A stretch of DNA of 64,000 nucleotides from Halobellus clavatus. GTDB lineage: Archaea; Halobacteriota; Halobacteria; Halobacteriales; Haloferacaceae. Positions 17,386 through 27,489 of this stretch are shown here, one piece after another. Location: the NCBI RefSeq assembly GCF_900107195.1, contig NZ_FNPB01000012.1, positions 1-64,000 on the forward strand. Direction: 5' to 3'. Position 1 is the first letter of the stretch. Each line of letters opens with the position of its first letter. A program made the translations under genes and the position numbers. The notes below the pieces were generated by a model, which saw only the letters and a list, made by a program, of their open reading frames with translations, did not search any database and was not told the DNA's origin.

Positions 17386-20302
17386 CTAGTTGCCGGCGTA
17401 GGCGTTCGAGCGTGTTGAGCGCTTCGAGCGGCGTCGTCCGCGCGACGTCGAGGTCCCGCAGTTCCGCGAGAACCTCGCGTTCGTCGTCGCCGAATCCGTG
17501 TCCGGCGTCGCCGTCGAGTTCGAAGCGGTCGCCGTTCGACGCGTCGTCGAGTCCGTCGACGTACGCTGCGAGGGTGTCCCCGCGCTCGTCCGGAGACGCG
17601 CCGCTCGCGTCGGTGGTCGAATCCTCAGAGGGTGAGGCGCCCGAGGGGTCGTCCCTCCGCGAATCGGACGACGGCTCCGTCGACGACGCTCGCACGTACT
17701 CGCGTGCGCGAGCGACGACCCGATCCGGAACCCCTGCCAGTTCCGCGACCTCGACGCCGTAGGACGACGACGAGGGCCCCTCGGCGACGCGGTGGAGGAA
17801 CGTCACGTCGGTCCCCGACCCGGCGTCGCCTCCGGCCCGGCTCTCCGTCGGCGTGGTGTCGTCGGCGTCACCCGTCCCGCTATCGGCGGCGTCGGTCGTC
17901 CCCTCGTCGCCTTTGCTCACGGTGAAGTGAAGGTTGAAGGCGTCCGGCAGGTCGGCAGCGAGATCGGTCAGGTCGTGATAGTGGGTCGCGAACAGCGTCG
18001 TCGCGCCGACCTCGTCGTGAATGAACTCCGTCGTGGCCCGGGCGATCGCCAACCCGTCGGTCGTCGAGGTCCCGCGACCGACCTCGTCGAGGAGGACCAG
18101 CGACTCCTCGGTCGCGTCGTGGAGGATGTCGGTGAGTTCGGCCATCTCGCGCATAAACGTCGACTGCCCGCCCGCGATGTCGTCGGAGGCGCCGACGCGG
18201 GTGAAGAGGCGGTCCAGGACCGGGAGTTCGGCCGCGTCCGCCGGGACGAAGCTCCCCGCCTGTGCGAGCAGGCAGATCAGCGCGACCTGCCGCATATACG
18301 TCGACTTCCCGCTCATATTCGGCCCGGTGATCACGGCGACGTGCCCCGCCGCGAAGTCGATCCCGTTCGGGACGAACTCCGCCTGCGTGCGCTCGACGAC
18401 CGGATGTCGGCCCGCGTCGATCCGGAGCGTCGCCGCGCCCATCTCCGGGCGGACGTAGTCCCCGCTGGCGGCGACGGCGGCGAACGCTGACAGGACGTCC
18501 AGGCGGGCCAGCGCGTCCGCGAGCGACTGGAGCCGGTCGGTCTCCTCGGCGACTCGCGAGCGGACCGCCCGGAACGTCTCGTACTCGAGGGCGTCGGCGC
18601 GCTCGGACGCGGAGAGGATCTCCTCTTCGCGGCGCTTCAACTCCGGGGTGTAGAACCGCTCGGCGTTCTTCAGCGTCTGTCGGCGGGTGTAGTCGTCGGG
18701 GACCCGATCGAGGTTCGGATTCGTCACCTCGATGTAGTACCCGTGGACCTGGTTGTAGCCGACTTCGAGGGAGTCGATGCCGGTCCGCTCGCGTTCGCGC
18801 GTCTCGAGGGAGTCGACCCACTCCCGGCCCTCTCGCTCGGTCGCGCGGATCTCGTCGAGTTCGTCGTCGAAGCCGTCCCGAATCACTCCGCCTTCGGTGA
18901 TCTCCTGCGGCGGGTCCGGAACGATCGCCCGGTCGATCAGGTCGCGGACGTCTGCGAGTTCGTCCAGGTCCGCGCGGAGTTCGGAGAGCGCCGCAGATTC
19001 CGCGTCCTCGAGCGCCGCCTTGATTTCGGGGACGACGGCGAGCGTCGCCTGCAGCGACCGGAGGTCGCGGGCGTTCGCTCGCTCGCGGGAGACAGTGGCG
19101 GCGAGGCGTTCGATGTCGTACACCTGCGACAGGTAGTCACGGACGGTCTCTCTGACCAGCGGGCGGTCGAGCAACTCCGCGACGGCGTCGTGACGGCGCT
19201 CGATCAGGTCCGCCTCCACGAGCGGTCGGCGGAGCCAGGACTCCAACGTCCGCCGCCCCAGGGCGCAGGCAGTCCGATCGACGGCGTCCAAGAGCGTCTC
19301 GCCGCGACCCGGCCGCCTGGAGTCGAACAGTTCTAAGCTCCGCATCGCCGTCCCGTCGACCCGGAGCGACGCCCGGAGATCGTACCGGCGGATCCGCGAG
19401 ACGTACGAGAGCGCGCCGTCGTCGCCCTGCGTGTACTCGGCGTAGTCGAGCAAGGCTCCGACCGCTCGGCGCTCGACCGGCGCGTCGAGAACGGCCGTCG
19501 GCTCTGCGACGTACGCCGAAAGCGTCGTGTCGGCCCGATCGAGATCGAACGTCGCCGGGTCGCGCTCGGTCACCATCGTCTCGAAGTCGAACGTCCCGGG
19601 ATCGACGGGAGCGTCGGGGCCGACGAGTATCTCTGCGGGTGCGAGCCGTTCGAGTTCCGTCCGGACGCGGTCGGCGGGTGCGCTCGTCACCTGACACTCG
19701 CCCGTCGAGACGTCGAGCGTCGCGAGAGCAGTCGACGCCGCTGTGTCGTCGCCCGCGCTGTGTTCGCCCCCTGTGCCGTCGCTCGCGCTCCCGTCGCCGA
19801 CGACCGCGCCGAGGTACGTCGCGCTCGCGCGGTCGAGCAGTTCGTCGTCGACCACGGTCCCCGGGCTGACGACGTTCGTGACCGCGCGGTCGACCAGCCC
19901 GGTCGCCTCCTCGGCGTCCTCGACCTGATCGGCGATCGCGACGCGGTACTCCTCCTCCAGCAGCGATTCGAGATACGACGCCGCGTTGTCGATCGGGATC
20001 CCCGCCATCGGGTAGGTGCCCGTCGAGTCCTCCCGCTGGGTCAGCGTCACCTCACAGACCCGCGCGACCGTCTCGGCCGCCTCGCAGAACGCCTCGTAGA
20101 AATCACCGACCTGGAAGAGGACGATCGCGTCGGGGTGATCGTCGCAGAGTTCGAGATACTGCGAGAGCATCGGCGTGAGCTCCTCGCGGCGCTCCAACAG
20201 CGTCCGCGGGGGCCCTTCAGGCCGCGGCGCTTCCTCGTCGGGCGACGCTGCGCCGACGTCCCCGGTCCCTGCCTCGCTCGTGTCGGACTCGGCGCGTTCC
20301 AT
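17378..20302 (-). CDS. mutS: DNA mismatch repair protein MutS
   Basis: Recognises mismatches and small loops as a dimer. The mismatch-binding Phe-x-Glu lies in VLFQVGDFYEAFCE near residue 67. The ATPase core has AVITGPNMSGKSTYMRQVAL (Walker A), SLVLLDEVGRGTSTTDGLA (Walker B/signature) and LFATHYHDLTDLA. About 974 residues exceeds the usual 850-880; the extra is acidic low-complexity sequence near residue 195, a loop after the ATPase core rich in Asp/Gly/Thr, and a linker before the C-terminal helix. I start at MERAESDTSEAG because the further ATG/GTG upstream adds only nine residues. It is the first gene of the mutS-mutL operon. Confidence 0.94.
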   Translation of the reverse strand: MERAESDTSEAGTGDVGAASPDEEAPRPEGPPRTLLERREELTPMLSQYLELCDDHPDAIVLFQVGDFYEAFCEAAETVARVCEVTLTQREDSTGTYPMAGIPIDNAASYLESLLEEEYRVAIADQVEDAEEATGLVDRAVTNVVSPGTVVDDELLDRASATYLGAVVGDGSASDGTGGEHSAGDDTAASTALATLDVSTGECQVTSAPADRVRTELERLAPAEILVGPDAPVDPGTFDFETMVTERDPATFDLDRADTTLSAYVAEPTAVLDAPVERRAVGALLDYAEYTQGDDGALSYVSRIRRYDLRASLRVDGTAMRSLELFDSRRPGRGETLLDAVDRTACALGRRTLESWLRRPLVEADLIERRHDAVAELLDRPLVRETVRDYLSQVYDIERLAATVSRERANARDLRSLQATLAVVPEIKAALEDAESAALSELRADLDELADVRDLIDRAIVPDPPQEITEGGVIRDGFDDELDEIRATEREGREWVDSLETRERERTGIDSLEVGYNQVHGYYIEVTNPNLDRVPDDYTRRQTLKNAERFYTPELKRREEEILSASERADALEYETFRAVRSRVAEETDRLQSLADALARLDVLSAFAAVAASGDYVRPEMGAATLRIDAGRHPVVERTQAEFVPNGIDFAAGHVAVITGPNMSGKSTYMRQVALICLLAQAGSFVPADAAELPVLDRLFTRVGASDDIAGGQSTFMREMAELTDILHDATEESLVLLDEVGRGTSTTDGLAIARATTEFIHDEVGATTLFATHYHDLTDLAADLPDAFNLHFTVSKGDEGTTDAADSGTGDADDTTPTESRAGGDAGSGTDVTFLHRVAEGPSSSSYGVEVAELAGVPDRVVARAREYVRASSTEPSSDSRRDDPSGASPSEDSTTDASGASPDERGDTLAAYVDGLDDASNGDRFELDGDAGHGFGDDEREVLAELRDLDVARTTPLEALNTLERLRRQLDE

Positions 20303-20509
20303 ACCTACCGGACGGCCGTCGAAGACCAAAAGCGGACGGGAAGCAGGCGCGAGAGTGCGTCCGAGGCGAGCGGGGCTCGGACCGGCGGTCGACGAGATGC
20401 AGCGCGGACGCGACGGCCCAGCAAAGTTACGTGTGCGGGGCAGTTACAACGTATTGACAACGGTGCCGTGGGCCCCGTTCGGTTCACCGGCCCCGTACTC
20501 TGCCCATCT

Positions 20510-21478
20510 ATGAGTGATGCAGACGCCCGATCCGAGACGGAGACGGACCCGGTCTCCCCGCTCGCCGTCGACGAGGCGGCCGAACTGACGACACGCATCG
20601 CCGACAACGTGGAGCGCGTCATCGTCGGTCACCGCGACGCAGTCGAGCACATCCTCGTCGCCCTCCTCTCGCGGGGCCACCTGCTCTTAGAAGACGTCCC
20701 CGGCGTCGGGAAGACGATGCTCGCGCGGGCCGTGGCGACGTCGCTCGACGGCTCGTTCAATCGCGTCCAGTTCACGCCCGATCTCCTCCCGTCGGACGTG
20801 ACCGGCGTGAACGTGTTCAACGAGAAGACCCGCGAGTTCGAGTTCCAGCCCGGCCCGGTGTTCGCGAACGTGGTCCTCGGCGACGAGATCAACCGCGCGC
20901 CGCCGAAGACCCAGGCCGCGTTGCTGGAAGTGATGGCCGAACAACAGGTGACCGTCGACGGCCGGACCCACGCGGTGCCGGACCCCTTCACCGTGATCGC
21001 GACCCAGAACGACGTCGAACCGGGGCAGACGTACGAACTGCCGGTAGCCGAGATCGACCGGTTCGCGAAGAAGATCAGGCTCGGCTACCCCAGCGAGGAC
21101 GAGGAGACGGAACTGCTCGGCCGGCTCACGGGCGAACACCCGATCGAGTCGCTCGAACCGGTCGCGAGCGTCCACGACGTCAGGCGAGCGAGAGCGACTG
21201 CCTCCGGAGTCACCGTCCGCGAGCCCGTTCGGGCGTACGTCTCGCGGTTGGCGAGATACACCCGCGAACACGCCCGCCTGGGAGCGAGTCCACGGGGGGC
21301 GATCGCGCTCGTTCGAGCGGCTCAGGTGCGTGCGGTGTTCGGCGGTCGCAGTTACGTCGTTCCCGACGATGTCCAGACGGAGGCGCCGACGGTCTGGGGG
21401 CACAGGATTCGAACGGAGAGCGACGTCGACGGCGTGACCGTGGTAGAGCGCGCGCTCGAAGACGTCGCCGTCGAGTGA
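20510..21478 (+). CDS. MoxR-family AAA+ ATPase
   Basis: A 322-residue AAA+ chaperone-like ATPase. HLLLEDVPGVGKTMLARAVA is Walker A, VVLGDEINRAPPKTQAALLE is Walker B with the MoxR-typical NRAPP, and TVIATQNDVEPGQTYELPVAE is sensor 1; the lid domain follows. MoxR proteins help assemble or insert metal centres and mature protein complexes. It opens a three-gene unit with a DUF58 and a transglutaminase-like membrane protein, an arrangement common in bacteria and archaea. The start is the ATG giving MSDADARSET; everything upstream in frame is antisense to mutS. An A+T-rich patch near 20444-20460 may hold the promoter. Confidence 0.9.
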   Translation: MSDADARSETETDPVSPLAVDEAAELTTRIADNVERVIVGHRDAVEHILVALLSRGHLLLEDVPGVGKTMLARAVATSLDGSFNRVQFTPDLLPSDVTGVNVFNEKTREFEFQPGPVFANVVLGDEINRAPPKTQAALLEVMAEQQVTVDGRTHAVPDPFTVIATQNDVEPGQTYELPVAEIDRFAKKIRLGYPSEDEETELLGRLTGEHPIESLEPVASVHDVRRARATASGVTVREPVRAYVSRLARYTREHARLGASPRGAIALVRAAQVRAVFGGRSYVVPDDVQTEAPTVWGHRIRTESDVDGVTVVERALEDVAVE

Positions 21479-21487
21479 GCAGGACCG

Positions 21488-22690
21488 ATGCAACTCACAC
21501 GACGAGGATACGCGGTCCTCGCGCTCGTCGTCGCCAGCGTCGCCGCGGGTGCGACGTTCGGGCCGCGATCGCTCGATGCCGTCGTCCTCCCGGGCATCGT
21601 GGCGCTCGTTGCTGCGGCCGTGCAGGTCTGGCGGGCCCCGACCCCGACGGTCGAGCGGAGGCTTCCACCCGCCGACATCCCCGGGACGACCGGAACCATC
21701 GAACTACGGCTCGAAGCGCCCCGGACGTATCCGGCGACCGTTCGAGACCGACTCCCGGACGGCGTGGCGACGGTCGATGCCGAAGCCCAGGCGGCGAATC
21801 TCGACGATGGGGCGAACGGCACGACAGCGGCGAGCGACGCGGTCTGTGACGCCACAGTCGGCGGGTCGGTCACGTACGAGGTGACGCGGCTGCGACGCGG
21901 TGCCCACGAGATCGGCCCGGTGACGGTCACGGTCAGTGACGTCCTCGGGCTGTTCGAGCGCGCGATCGAACTGGACTGTCGCAGTACGCTCGTCGTGTAT
22001 CCCCGTACGAGGCGGCTCGCTGGGACCGCCGAGGCGACGCTCCGGGCACTCGCTCGGTCGGAGCGGGCGAACCGACGCGACGAGTTCGACGTGCTTCGGG
22101 AGTACGTCAGGGGCGACCCACAGCGTGACGTCCACTGGAAGTCCTCGGCCAAGCGCGGGGAACTGATGATCCGCGAGTTCACCGCCGAGACCGACCCCGA
22201 ACAGGTCGTCGTCGCTGCCGGCGTGGACGAGGAGGCGATCGGGCGCAGCGACGACGGCCGCTTCGACGGCGTGTTCGACCGTGCGGCACCGGCCGCGTCG
22301 GCTGCTGATGCGATGGCAGAGGCAGCCGCGACGGTGTCGGTCGCGCTCGTGCGCGAGGGCGCGACGGTCTCGGTACGGACACCGTCGGGGGAGGCGACCG
22401 CCAGCCCCGACAGGACGCGCGGACTGCTCGAACACCTCGCCGTCGTCGAGGAGGGCCGGCTGCCGGACGAGACCGACGACGTCGACGTGGCCGTCGTCGC
22501 GTTCGAAGACGGGGTGACAGTCCGGTTCGACGATCGAACGCGCCGGTTCGAGGACCTGATCGAACACGCCGAGGGTGAGCACGGCCGCGCCGACGCCCGG
22601 GGAAGAGCGCCGAGGACAGGTGACGACCACGACGCTCCGTCCACGACGGTCGCAGCCAGCAGTGCGATCCGACGGGAGGAAGGTGAATGA
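21488..22690 (+). CDS. DUF58 domain protein (MoxR partner)
   Basis: A 400-residue membrane-anchored protein. Two N-terminal helices (residues 8-45) are followed by a hydrophilic domain. The DUF58 signature appears as FDVLREYVRGDPQRDVHWKS near residue 204, leading to SSAKRGELMIREF. DUF58 proteins carry a von Willebrand A-like fold and work with MoxR ATPases, perhaps as metal-dependent adaptors. It begins 9 bases after the MoxR stop and overlaps the next gene by ATGA, so all three are cotranscribed. The role in haloarchaea is unproven. Confidence 0.88.
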   Translation: MQLTRRGYAVLALVVASVAAGATFGPRSLDAVVLPGIVALVAAAVQVWRAPTPTVERRLPPADIPGTTGTIELRLEAPRTYPATVRDRLPDGVATVDAEAQAANLDDGANGTTAASDAVCDATVGGSVTYEVTRLRRGAHEIGPVTVTVSDVLGLFERAIELDCRSTLVVYPRTRRLAGTAEATLRALARSERANRRDEFDVLREYVRGDPQRDVHWKSSAKRGELMIREFTAETDPEQVVVAAGVDEEAIGRSDDGRFDGVFDRAAPAASAADAMAEAAATVSVALVREGATVSVRTPSGEATASPDRTRGLLEHLAVVEEGRLPDETDDVDVAVVAFEDGVTVRFDDRTRRFEDLIEHAEGEHGRADARGRAPRTGDDHDAPSTTVAASSAIRREEGE

Positions 22691-24885
22691 GCACCGCAGA
22701 CTCGAGCGCCCCGCTGGCGCGCCGCCTCGTCGGCCATCGAACGCTGGCCGTCGGCGGCCTGCTGGCGTTGACCTGGTCGTACGCGAGCGTCCTGGGACAC
22801 GCCGCCGGCGTGGTCGGCGGCGCTCGGCAGTTCGCCCTGGTCGTCGCCGCGTCGTTCGGGTTGGCGCTCCTCGTGGGTCGGTACGTCGACGTTCGCGTCG
22901 CCGTGGTCTTCGCGTCGGTGCTCCTCGGCCTCGGATTCGCGGCGTACCTGCTCGCACTGCCCGAGAGCCAACTTCGCCTGCTGACGCCGCAGCGCGCGCT
23001 TTCGGACACCCTGGCGCTGCTGACGGGACTCTCGGTCCTCCGGCTCGTCGGCGCGGGCGTGTGGGCGACAGCGGTGGTGCCCGGCCCCGTGTTTCTCTCG
23101 TGGTACCTCGCGGTCAGGCGGCGCTACGTCGCCGCGACGGTCGCTGGTGGGGGCGCGCTCGCGCTCGTGGTGCTCACGGGTGACGCCGACGGCGTGACGA
23201 CGCTCGTGGGGGTGCTCGGTGCGACCGCGACCGTCGCCGCGGCGACGGTCGATCGACACCGGATCGAGTTCGACGGCCTCGACACGCTCGTCGTCGTCCT
23301 CGCGGCGATGATCGTCGCGTCGGCGACGCTGTCGGTCGTGCCGGGCGCGGCGAGTGCGCCGATCCTCCCGGACCGCGGCTCTCCGACCGTCGAGGCGAAC
23401 CTCATCGACGCCCAGGACCGGGTCGAGATCGTCGGGGAGATCCGGCTGTCGCCCTCGGTGCGGTTCACCGTCGAGAGCGACCGGCGCGCCTACTGGAAGA
23501 CGGCCACGTACGACCGGTACACGAGCAGCGGGTGGGTGCGGACCGGATCGACCGCCCCCTACCGAGGTCAGTTGTCGGGACCGCCCGGGCCGTCCACGAC
23601 GCTCGAACAGACCGTGACAGCCAGAGACGCCATTTCGATCCTGCCCGCGGCGTGGCGCCCCACGGCGCTCCGCGGCGCAATCGCCGAAGCGGCGGTGGTG
23701 ACGCCGCAGGGATCGCTCCGGCCACGGCGGACGCTCGAAGCCGGCGAGACCTACGCGGTCCGGAGTCAGGTACCCGACGCGGACGCCGAGCGGCTCCGTC
23801 GGGCCGGAACCGACTACCCGGATCGGGTGACCGACGCGTACCTCCAACTACCGGAGAGTACGACCCAGCGCGTCCGCGACCGCGCGGCGAACGTCACCCG
23901 GGACGCGGAGACGCCCTACGAGAAGGCGGTCGCGATCGAGCGGTACCTCGAAGCGAACAAGGAGTACTCGCTCGACGTGCCCGCGCCGAGCGGCGACGTC
24001 GCCGACACCTTCCTCTTCGAGCGCGAATCGGGCTACTGCACCTACTACGCGACCGCGATGGTCGTGATGCTCCGCTCGGAGGGCGTGCCGGCGCGCTTCG
24101 TCACCGGCTACACCCCCGGTGAGTCCGTCGGCGACGACGAGCGCGTCGTCCGCGGGCTCAACTCCCACGCCTGGGTAGAGGTCTACTTCCCGGAGGTCGG
24201 GTGGATCCGCTTCGATCCCACACCGGCCGAACCGCGTCTGGCAGCCGAGAACACCAGGGTCACCGAAGCGCGGCAGAGCGGCGAGCCCAGCGTCGACATC
24301 AACGGATCGAACGGGACCGTCGGACCGCCCTCGGGAGCCACGGCGGGGACGCCCGAGCTTCCGGCGGGGGCGACGGCGGGGAACCGGACGCCAAGCGCCG
24401 AGGCGGTGAACGTGACGCCGGGCTCCGGCCCGGGAGGGGCCGCCGAAACCGCCGTCGACGACTCGGTTCCGATCTCGCTCCCCAGGCTTCCCTCGCGACG
24501 GACGCTGCTGATCGGCGCGGCGGCGCTCGTCGGCGTCGCGGCCGGCGCTCGGCGAACGCGGCGTGGCGAGCGAGCCATTCGCCTGCTCTCCGCCCAGCAC
24601 CAGCGACGACGGGATCCAGCCTCCGACGTCGAGACCGCATACCGGCGGATCGCGACCGCACTCGACGGCGAGTACCGATCCCGTCGACCGGGAGAGACGC
24701 CGCGGTCGTACCTCCAGTCGGTGCCGGACGCGTACCCACACCGCACGGACGTCGCCCGCGTCGGGCAGTTGTACGAGCAGGCGCGGTACGGCTCGGGGGT
24801 CGACCGCGAGGAGGCCGCCGAGGCGGTCGCGATCGCCGATCGGGTGGTCAGGTCTGCGACGCCGCTCGTGCGACGCCTCCGGTGA
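22687..24885 (+). CDS. TgpA-like transmembrane transglutaminase/peptidase
   Basis: A 732-residue membrane protein. About eight N-terminal helices (residues 20-225) precede an extracellular part containing a transglutaminase-like Cys-His-Asp site: RESGYCTYYATAMVVMLRSE (Cys), GLNSHAWVEVYFP (His) and WIRFDPTPAEP (Asp). A low-complexity Gly/Ser/Thr/Ala stretch (about 540-590) leads to one more membrane helix near 600 and a cytoplasmic DUF4129-like tail (YRRIATALDGEYRSRRPGET). This matches TgpA-type proteins, which may cross-link or cleave surface proteins. Overlap with the DUF58 gene places it in the MoxR operon. Confidence 0.88.
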   Translation: MSTADSSAPLARRLVGHRTLAVGGLLALTWSYASVLGHAAGVVGGARQFALVVAASFGLALLVGRYVDVRVAVVFASVLLGLGFAAYLLALPESQLRLLTPQRALSDTLALLTGLSVLRLVGAGVWATAVVPGPVFLSWYLAVRRRYVAATVAGGGALALVVLTGDADGVTTLVGVLGATATVAAATVDRHRIEFDGLDTLVVVLAAMIVASATLSVVPGAASAPILPDRGSPTVEANLIDAQDRVEIVGEIRLSPSVRFTVESDRRAYWKTATYDRYTSSGWVRTGSTAPYRGQLSGPPGPSTTLEQTVTARDAISILPAAWRPTALRGAIAEAAVVTPQGSLRPRRTLEAGETYAVRSQVPDADAERLRRAGTDYPDRVTDAYLQLPESTTQRVRDRAANVTRDAETPYEKAVAIERYLEANKEYSLDVPAPSGDVADTFLFERESGYCTYYATAMVVMLRSEGVPARFVTGYTPGESVGDDERVVRGLNSHAWVEVYFPEVGWIRFDPTPAEPRLAAENTRVTEARQSGEPSVDINGSNGTVGPPSGATAGTPELPAGATAGNRTPSAEAVNVTPGSGPGGAAETAVDDSVPISLPRLPSRRTLLIGAAALVGVAAGARRTRRGERAIRLLSAQHQRRRDPASDVETAYRRIATALDGEYRSRRPGETPRSYLQSVPDAYPHRTDVARVGQLYEQARYGSGVDREEAAEAVAIADRVVRSATPLVRRLR

Positions 24886-24995
24886 TTGATCGGGAGGCAC
24901 CGAGCGGAGAGGATCGGAGGCAGCCGGCGAGACCGGCTCACCGTGACCCGAACCGACCCCGGCGGCTGTGCAACCGACGCGGGGTCCCGATACTG

Positions 24996-25003
24996 TTTAA
25001 TAT
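24996..25003 (+). promoter_or_regulatory. TATA-like box of the aIF1 gene
   Basis: TTTAATAT is centred about 29 bases before the aIF1 ATG, the spacing expected for a leaderless archaeal transcript. Confidence 0.55.
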
Positions 25004-25016
25004 CCCCATCTTGTAG

Positions 25017-25322
<306 letters not shown>

Positions 25323-25348
25323 CCGTCACCTGAACGTCCCGCGTCGAG

Positions 25349-25360
25349 CGGTTTTTTGCG
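25349..25360 (+). terminator. Poly-T terminator after aIF1
   Basis: A run of six T in a G+C-rich setting (GCGGTTTTTTGCG) lies about 30 bases after the aIF1 stop. Archaeal RNA polymerase terminates at such T-runs without needing a hairpin. Confidence 0.45.
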
Positions 25361-25593
25361 CCGACTATGGAGCGATAGCGGCGTCTGTATCGAAAGAACC
25401 CTCTGGGTGGGGTGGCCCCACCAGATATCGTCGGCGCTGAGTGGTGGGTCGGCGGTGCCCTCCCGGGACGGTTCGTGCTGCTGAGCCTCCTCTTGAGTTC
25501 CGTGTTCCCCGTCGCGCTGTACCCCAACGCGAGCGGTCGCCCGGAAGCGCCGAGACCGAAGGACTCGTGGGCCGTCCGCCACTTGCGCCCGCT

Positions 25594-27483
25594 ATGTACA
25601 GGCGGGACCTGAGAGACACCACGGTTGATCACCTCCTGGCCGAACTGGCTGTCGCGGACAGCGGTGGGTACAACGCCTTCATCCGGTCCGGATCGGATGG
25701 GGGTCCCCTCGTCTATGCCCTGGATCGGTCGGGTCGCCCCGCGCTCTGGGTGAGCGAAGGCGGCGGACCGGGACGACGACTCACTGGCGGCGACGTGGTC
25801 GCAAATCCGTGGGGACGCCATCGGGTCGAATCGCCGTGGTTCGACCTGCGCTCGGACGGTGCGCGCGTCGCCTACGTCGCGACGACGTCCGGACATCGAG
25901 ATCTCCACACGGCAGACGTAGCGACCGGGAAGAAACGCCGCCTCACCACCCACGACGCCCCCGACGGCGACCCCAGGTACGCGCCGGACGGATCCGCGTT
26001 GGCATTCGTCACAGACTACTGGTCTCCGGGATCGCTGGGCGTCGTGAGCGCCGACGGCTCGACGCTCGAATGCCTCCGCGACGACGAGTACGTCTACGCT
26101 GACCCACAGTGGCTGGATACGGAGACGATGCTCGCGGTTCGAACCGAGCACTGGGATACGTTCGATAACGAATCCGAGATCGTCCGTGTCTCCCGGAGCG
26201 GAGCGCTCAAAGTGCTGTACGCCGAACCCGGGGTGTTGGCGTTCGGCCCACGCCCCAGGCCCGGGACGGACGAGTTCGCGTTCGTCCACGAAGCGAGCGG
26301 TTGCAAAGGACTGTATCTCGACGGCCCGGGACGCGACCGAGAGGCGTTGTTCGTCGAAGACGGGGTCGAAGCCGGGGTCCCGACGTGGGACGCGACAGGC
26401 GACCGGGTCGCAACGGCCGTCTCCGCGAACGGAGCGTCACAGTGGTACATCGTCCCGGTCGAGGGCGAACCCGAGCAGGCGTCGAGCGGCCCGGCGGCGC
26501 GACAGCCGCCCGCGTGGCGGGACGGCGAACTCCTCGGCACGCGTAGCACACCGACGCGACCGCTGGACGTCCGGAACGTAACGGCCGGAGAGTCGATCCA
26601 CCGGACTGACGGGGTGGGATTCGAGGAGCGGCTCACGGTCCCCGAGAGCGTCCGGTACGAGTCCGTGGACGAGACCGAGATCCAGGCTCACCTCTATCTT
26701 CCCGACGGGATCGAGACGGCAGCGCCCGATTCGATCCCGCTCGTGGTCAGTCCACACGGGGGGCCGACCGCCGTCGACGAACCGGGCTTCGACGTCCGCG
26801 CACAGTATTTCTCCGCGCTCGGCTACGCTGTCGTCAAACCGAACTACCGCGGGTCAGAGGGCTTCGGCCGTGCCTTTCGGGACGGCGACAACCACCGCCG
26901 TGGCCGCGGCGACGTCGCAGACGTGGTGACCGCGGTCGAACACCTCGACGGCGAGTACGGACCGATCGACGGCAGTCGGGCCGGCATCGTCGGCGGCAGT
27001 GCCGGCGGACAGCTGACGGTGAAGGCACTCGCCGCGTCTGACCGGTTCGCGGCCGGCGCAGCACTCGCAGGCGTGTACGACTACGAGACGTTCGTCGACG
27101 ACACAGACGAGATCGGCTGGCGCGTCGTCAGGCGTGAACTCGGCCTCCCCGCGACGGATCTCGCCGAGTTCACCCACGCGAGCCCCATCGAAGACGTGCC
27201 GGATATCGACGCACCGCTGCTGTTACTGCACGGCGAGGCAGACGAGCGCGTGCCGATCTCACAGTCCGAGCAGCTCGCTGCCGAACTCGACGCACACGGC
27301 AAGCGATACGAACTGCAGCGATACGCCGACGCGGGCCACGGATTCACGCAGCGCGAGACCGTCGTCGACGCGTACACGCGGATTGCAGATCTGTTCGCCA
27401 AGTATCTGCGGACCGACCCGGACGATCGGACCAGCCGTCCGCGGCCACCCCAGGACGCCGACAGGTCGAGTTCGCTGAACTGA
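25594..27483 (+). CDS. S9-family (prolyl oligopeptidase-like) peptidase
   Basis: A 629-residue serine peptidase. The N-terminal part (about 20-340) is a WD40/TolB-like beta propeller (for example LHTADVATGKKRRLTTHDAP and DPRYAPDGSALAFVTD). The C-terminal alpha/beta hydrolase has the triad: Ser in AGIVGGSAGGQLTVKAL, Asp in LLLHGEADERVPIS, and His in YADAGHGFTQRE. It probably removes dipeptides or acyl-amino acids in the cytoplasm, since no signal peptide is seen. The ATG giving MYRRDLRDTT is chosen; the upstream extension is Arg/Pro-rich and unlike the family. Confidence 0.88.
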   Translation: MYRRDLRDTTVDHLLAELAVADSGGYNAFIRSGSDGGPLVYALDRSGRPALWVSEGGGPGRRLTGGDVVANPWGRHRVESPWFDLRSDGARVAYVATTSGHRDLHTADVATGKKRRLTTHDAPDGDPRYAPDGSALAFVTDYWSPGSLGVVSADGSTLECLRDDEYVYADPQWLDTETMLAVRTEHWDTFDNESEIVRVSRSGALKVLYAEPGVLAFGPRPRPGTDEFAFVHEASGCKGLYLDGPGRDREALFVEDGVEAGVPTWDATGDRVATAVSANGASQWYIVPVEGEPEQASSGPAARQPPAWRDGELLGTRSTPTRPLDVRNVTAGESIHRTDGVGFEERLTVPESVRYESVDETEIQAHLYLPDGIETAAPDSIPLVVSPHGGPTAVDEPGFDVRAQYFSALGYAVVKPNYRGSEGFGRAFRDGDNHRRGRGDVADVVTAVEHLDGEYGPIDGSRAGIVGGSAGGQLTVKALAASDRFAAGAALAGVYDYETFVDDTDEIGWRVVRRELGLPATDLAEFTHASPIEDVPDIDAPLLLLHGEADERVPISQSEQLAAELDAHGKRYELQRYADAGHGFTQRETVVDAYTRIADLFAKYLRTDPDDRTSRPRPPQDADRSSSLN

Positions 27484-27489
27484 GGCCGG

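Noticed and set aside
21352-23847. Minus-strand frame of 831 codons
   Set aside because: Antisense to the DUF58 and transglutaminase genes; low-complexity Arg/Ser composition and no motif.
25412-25612. Small plus-strand frame (GTG start) with a hydrophobic segment before the S9 peptidase
   Set aside because: It overlaps the peptidase start, shows no homology I recognise and could be chance in G+C-rich sequence.
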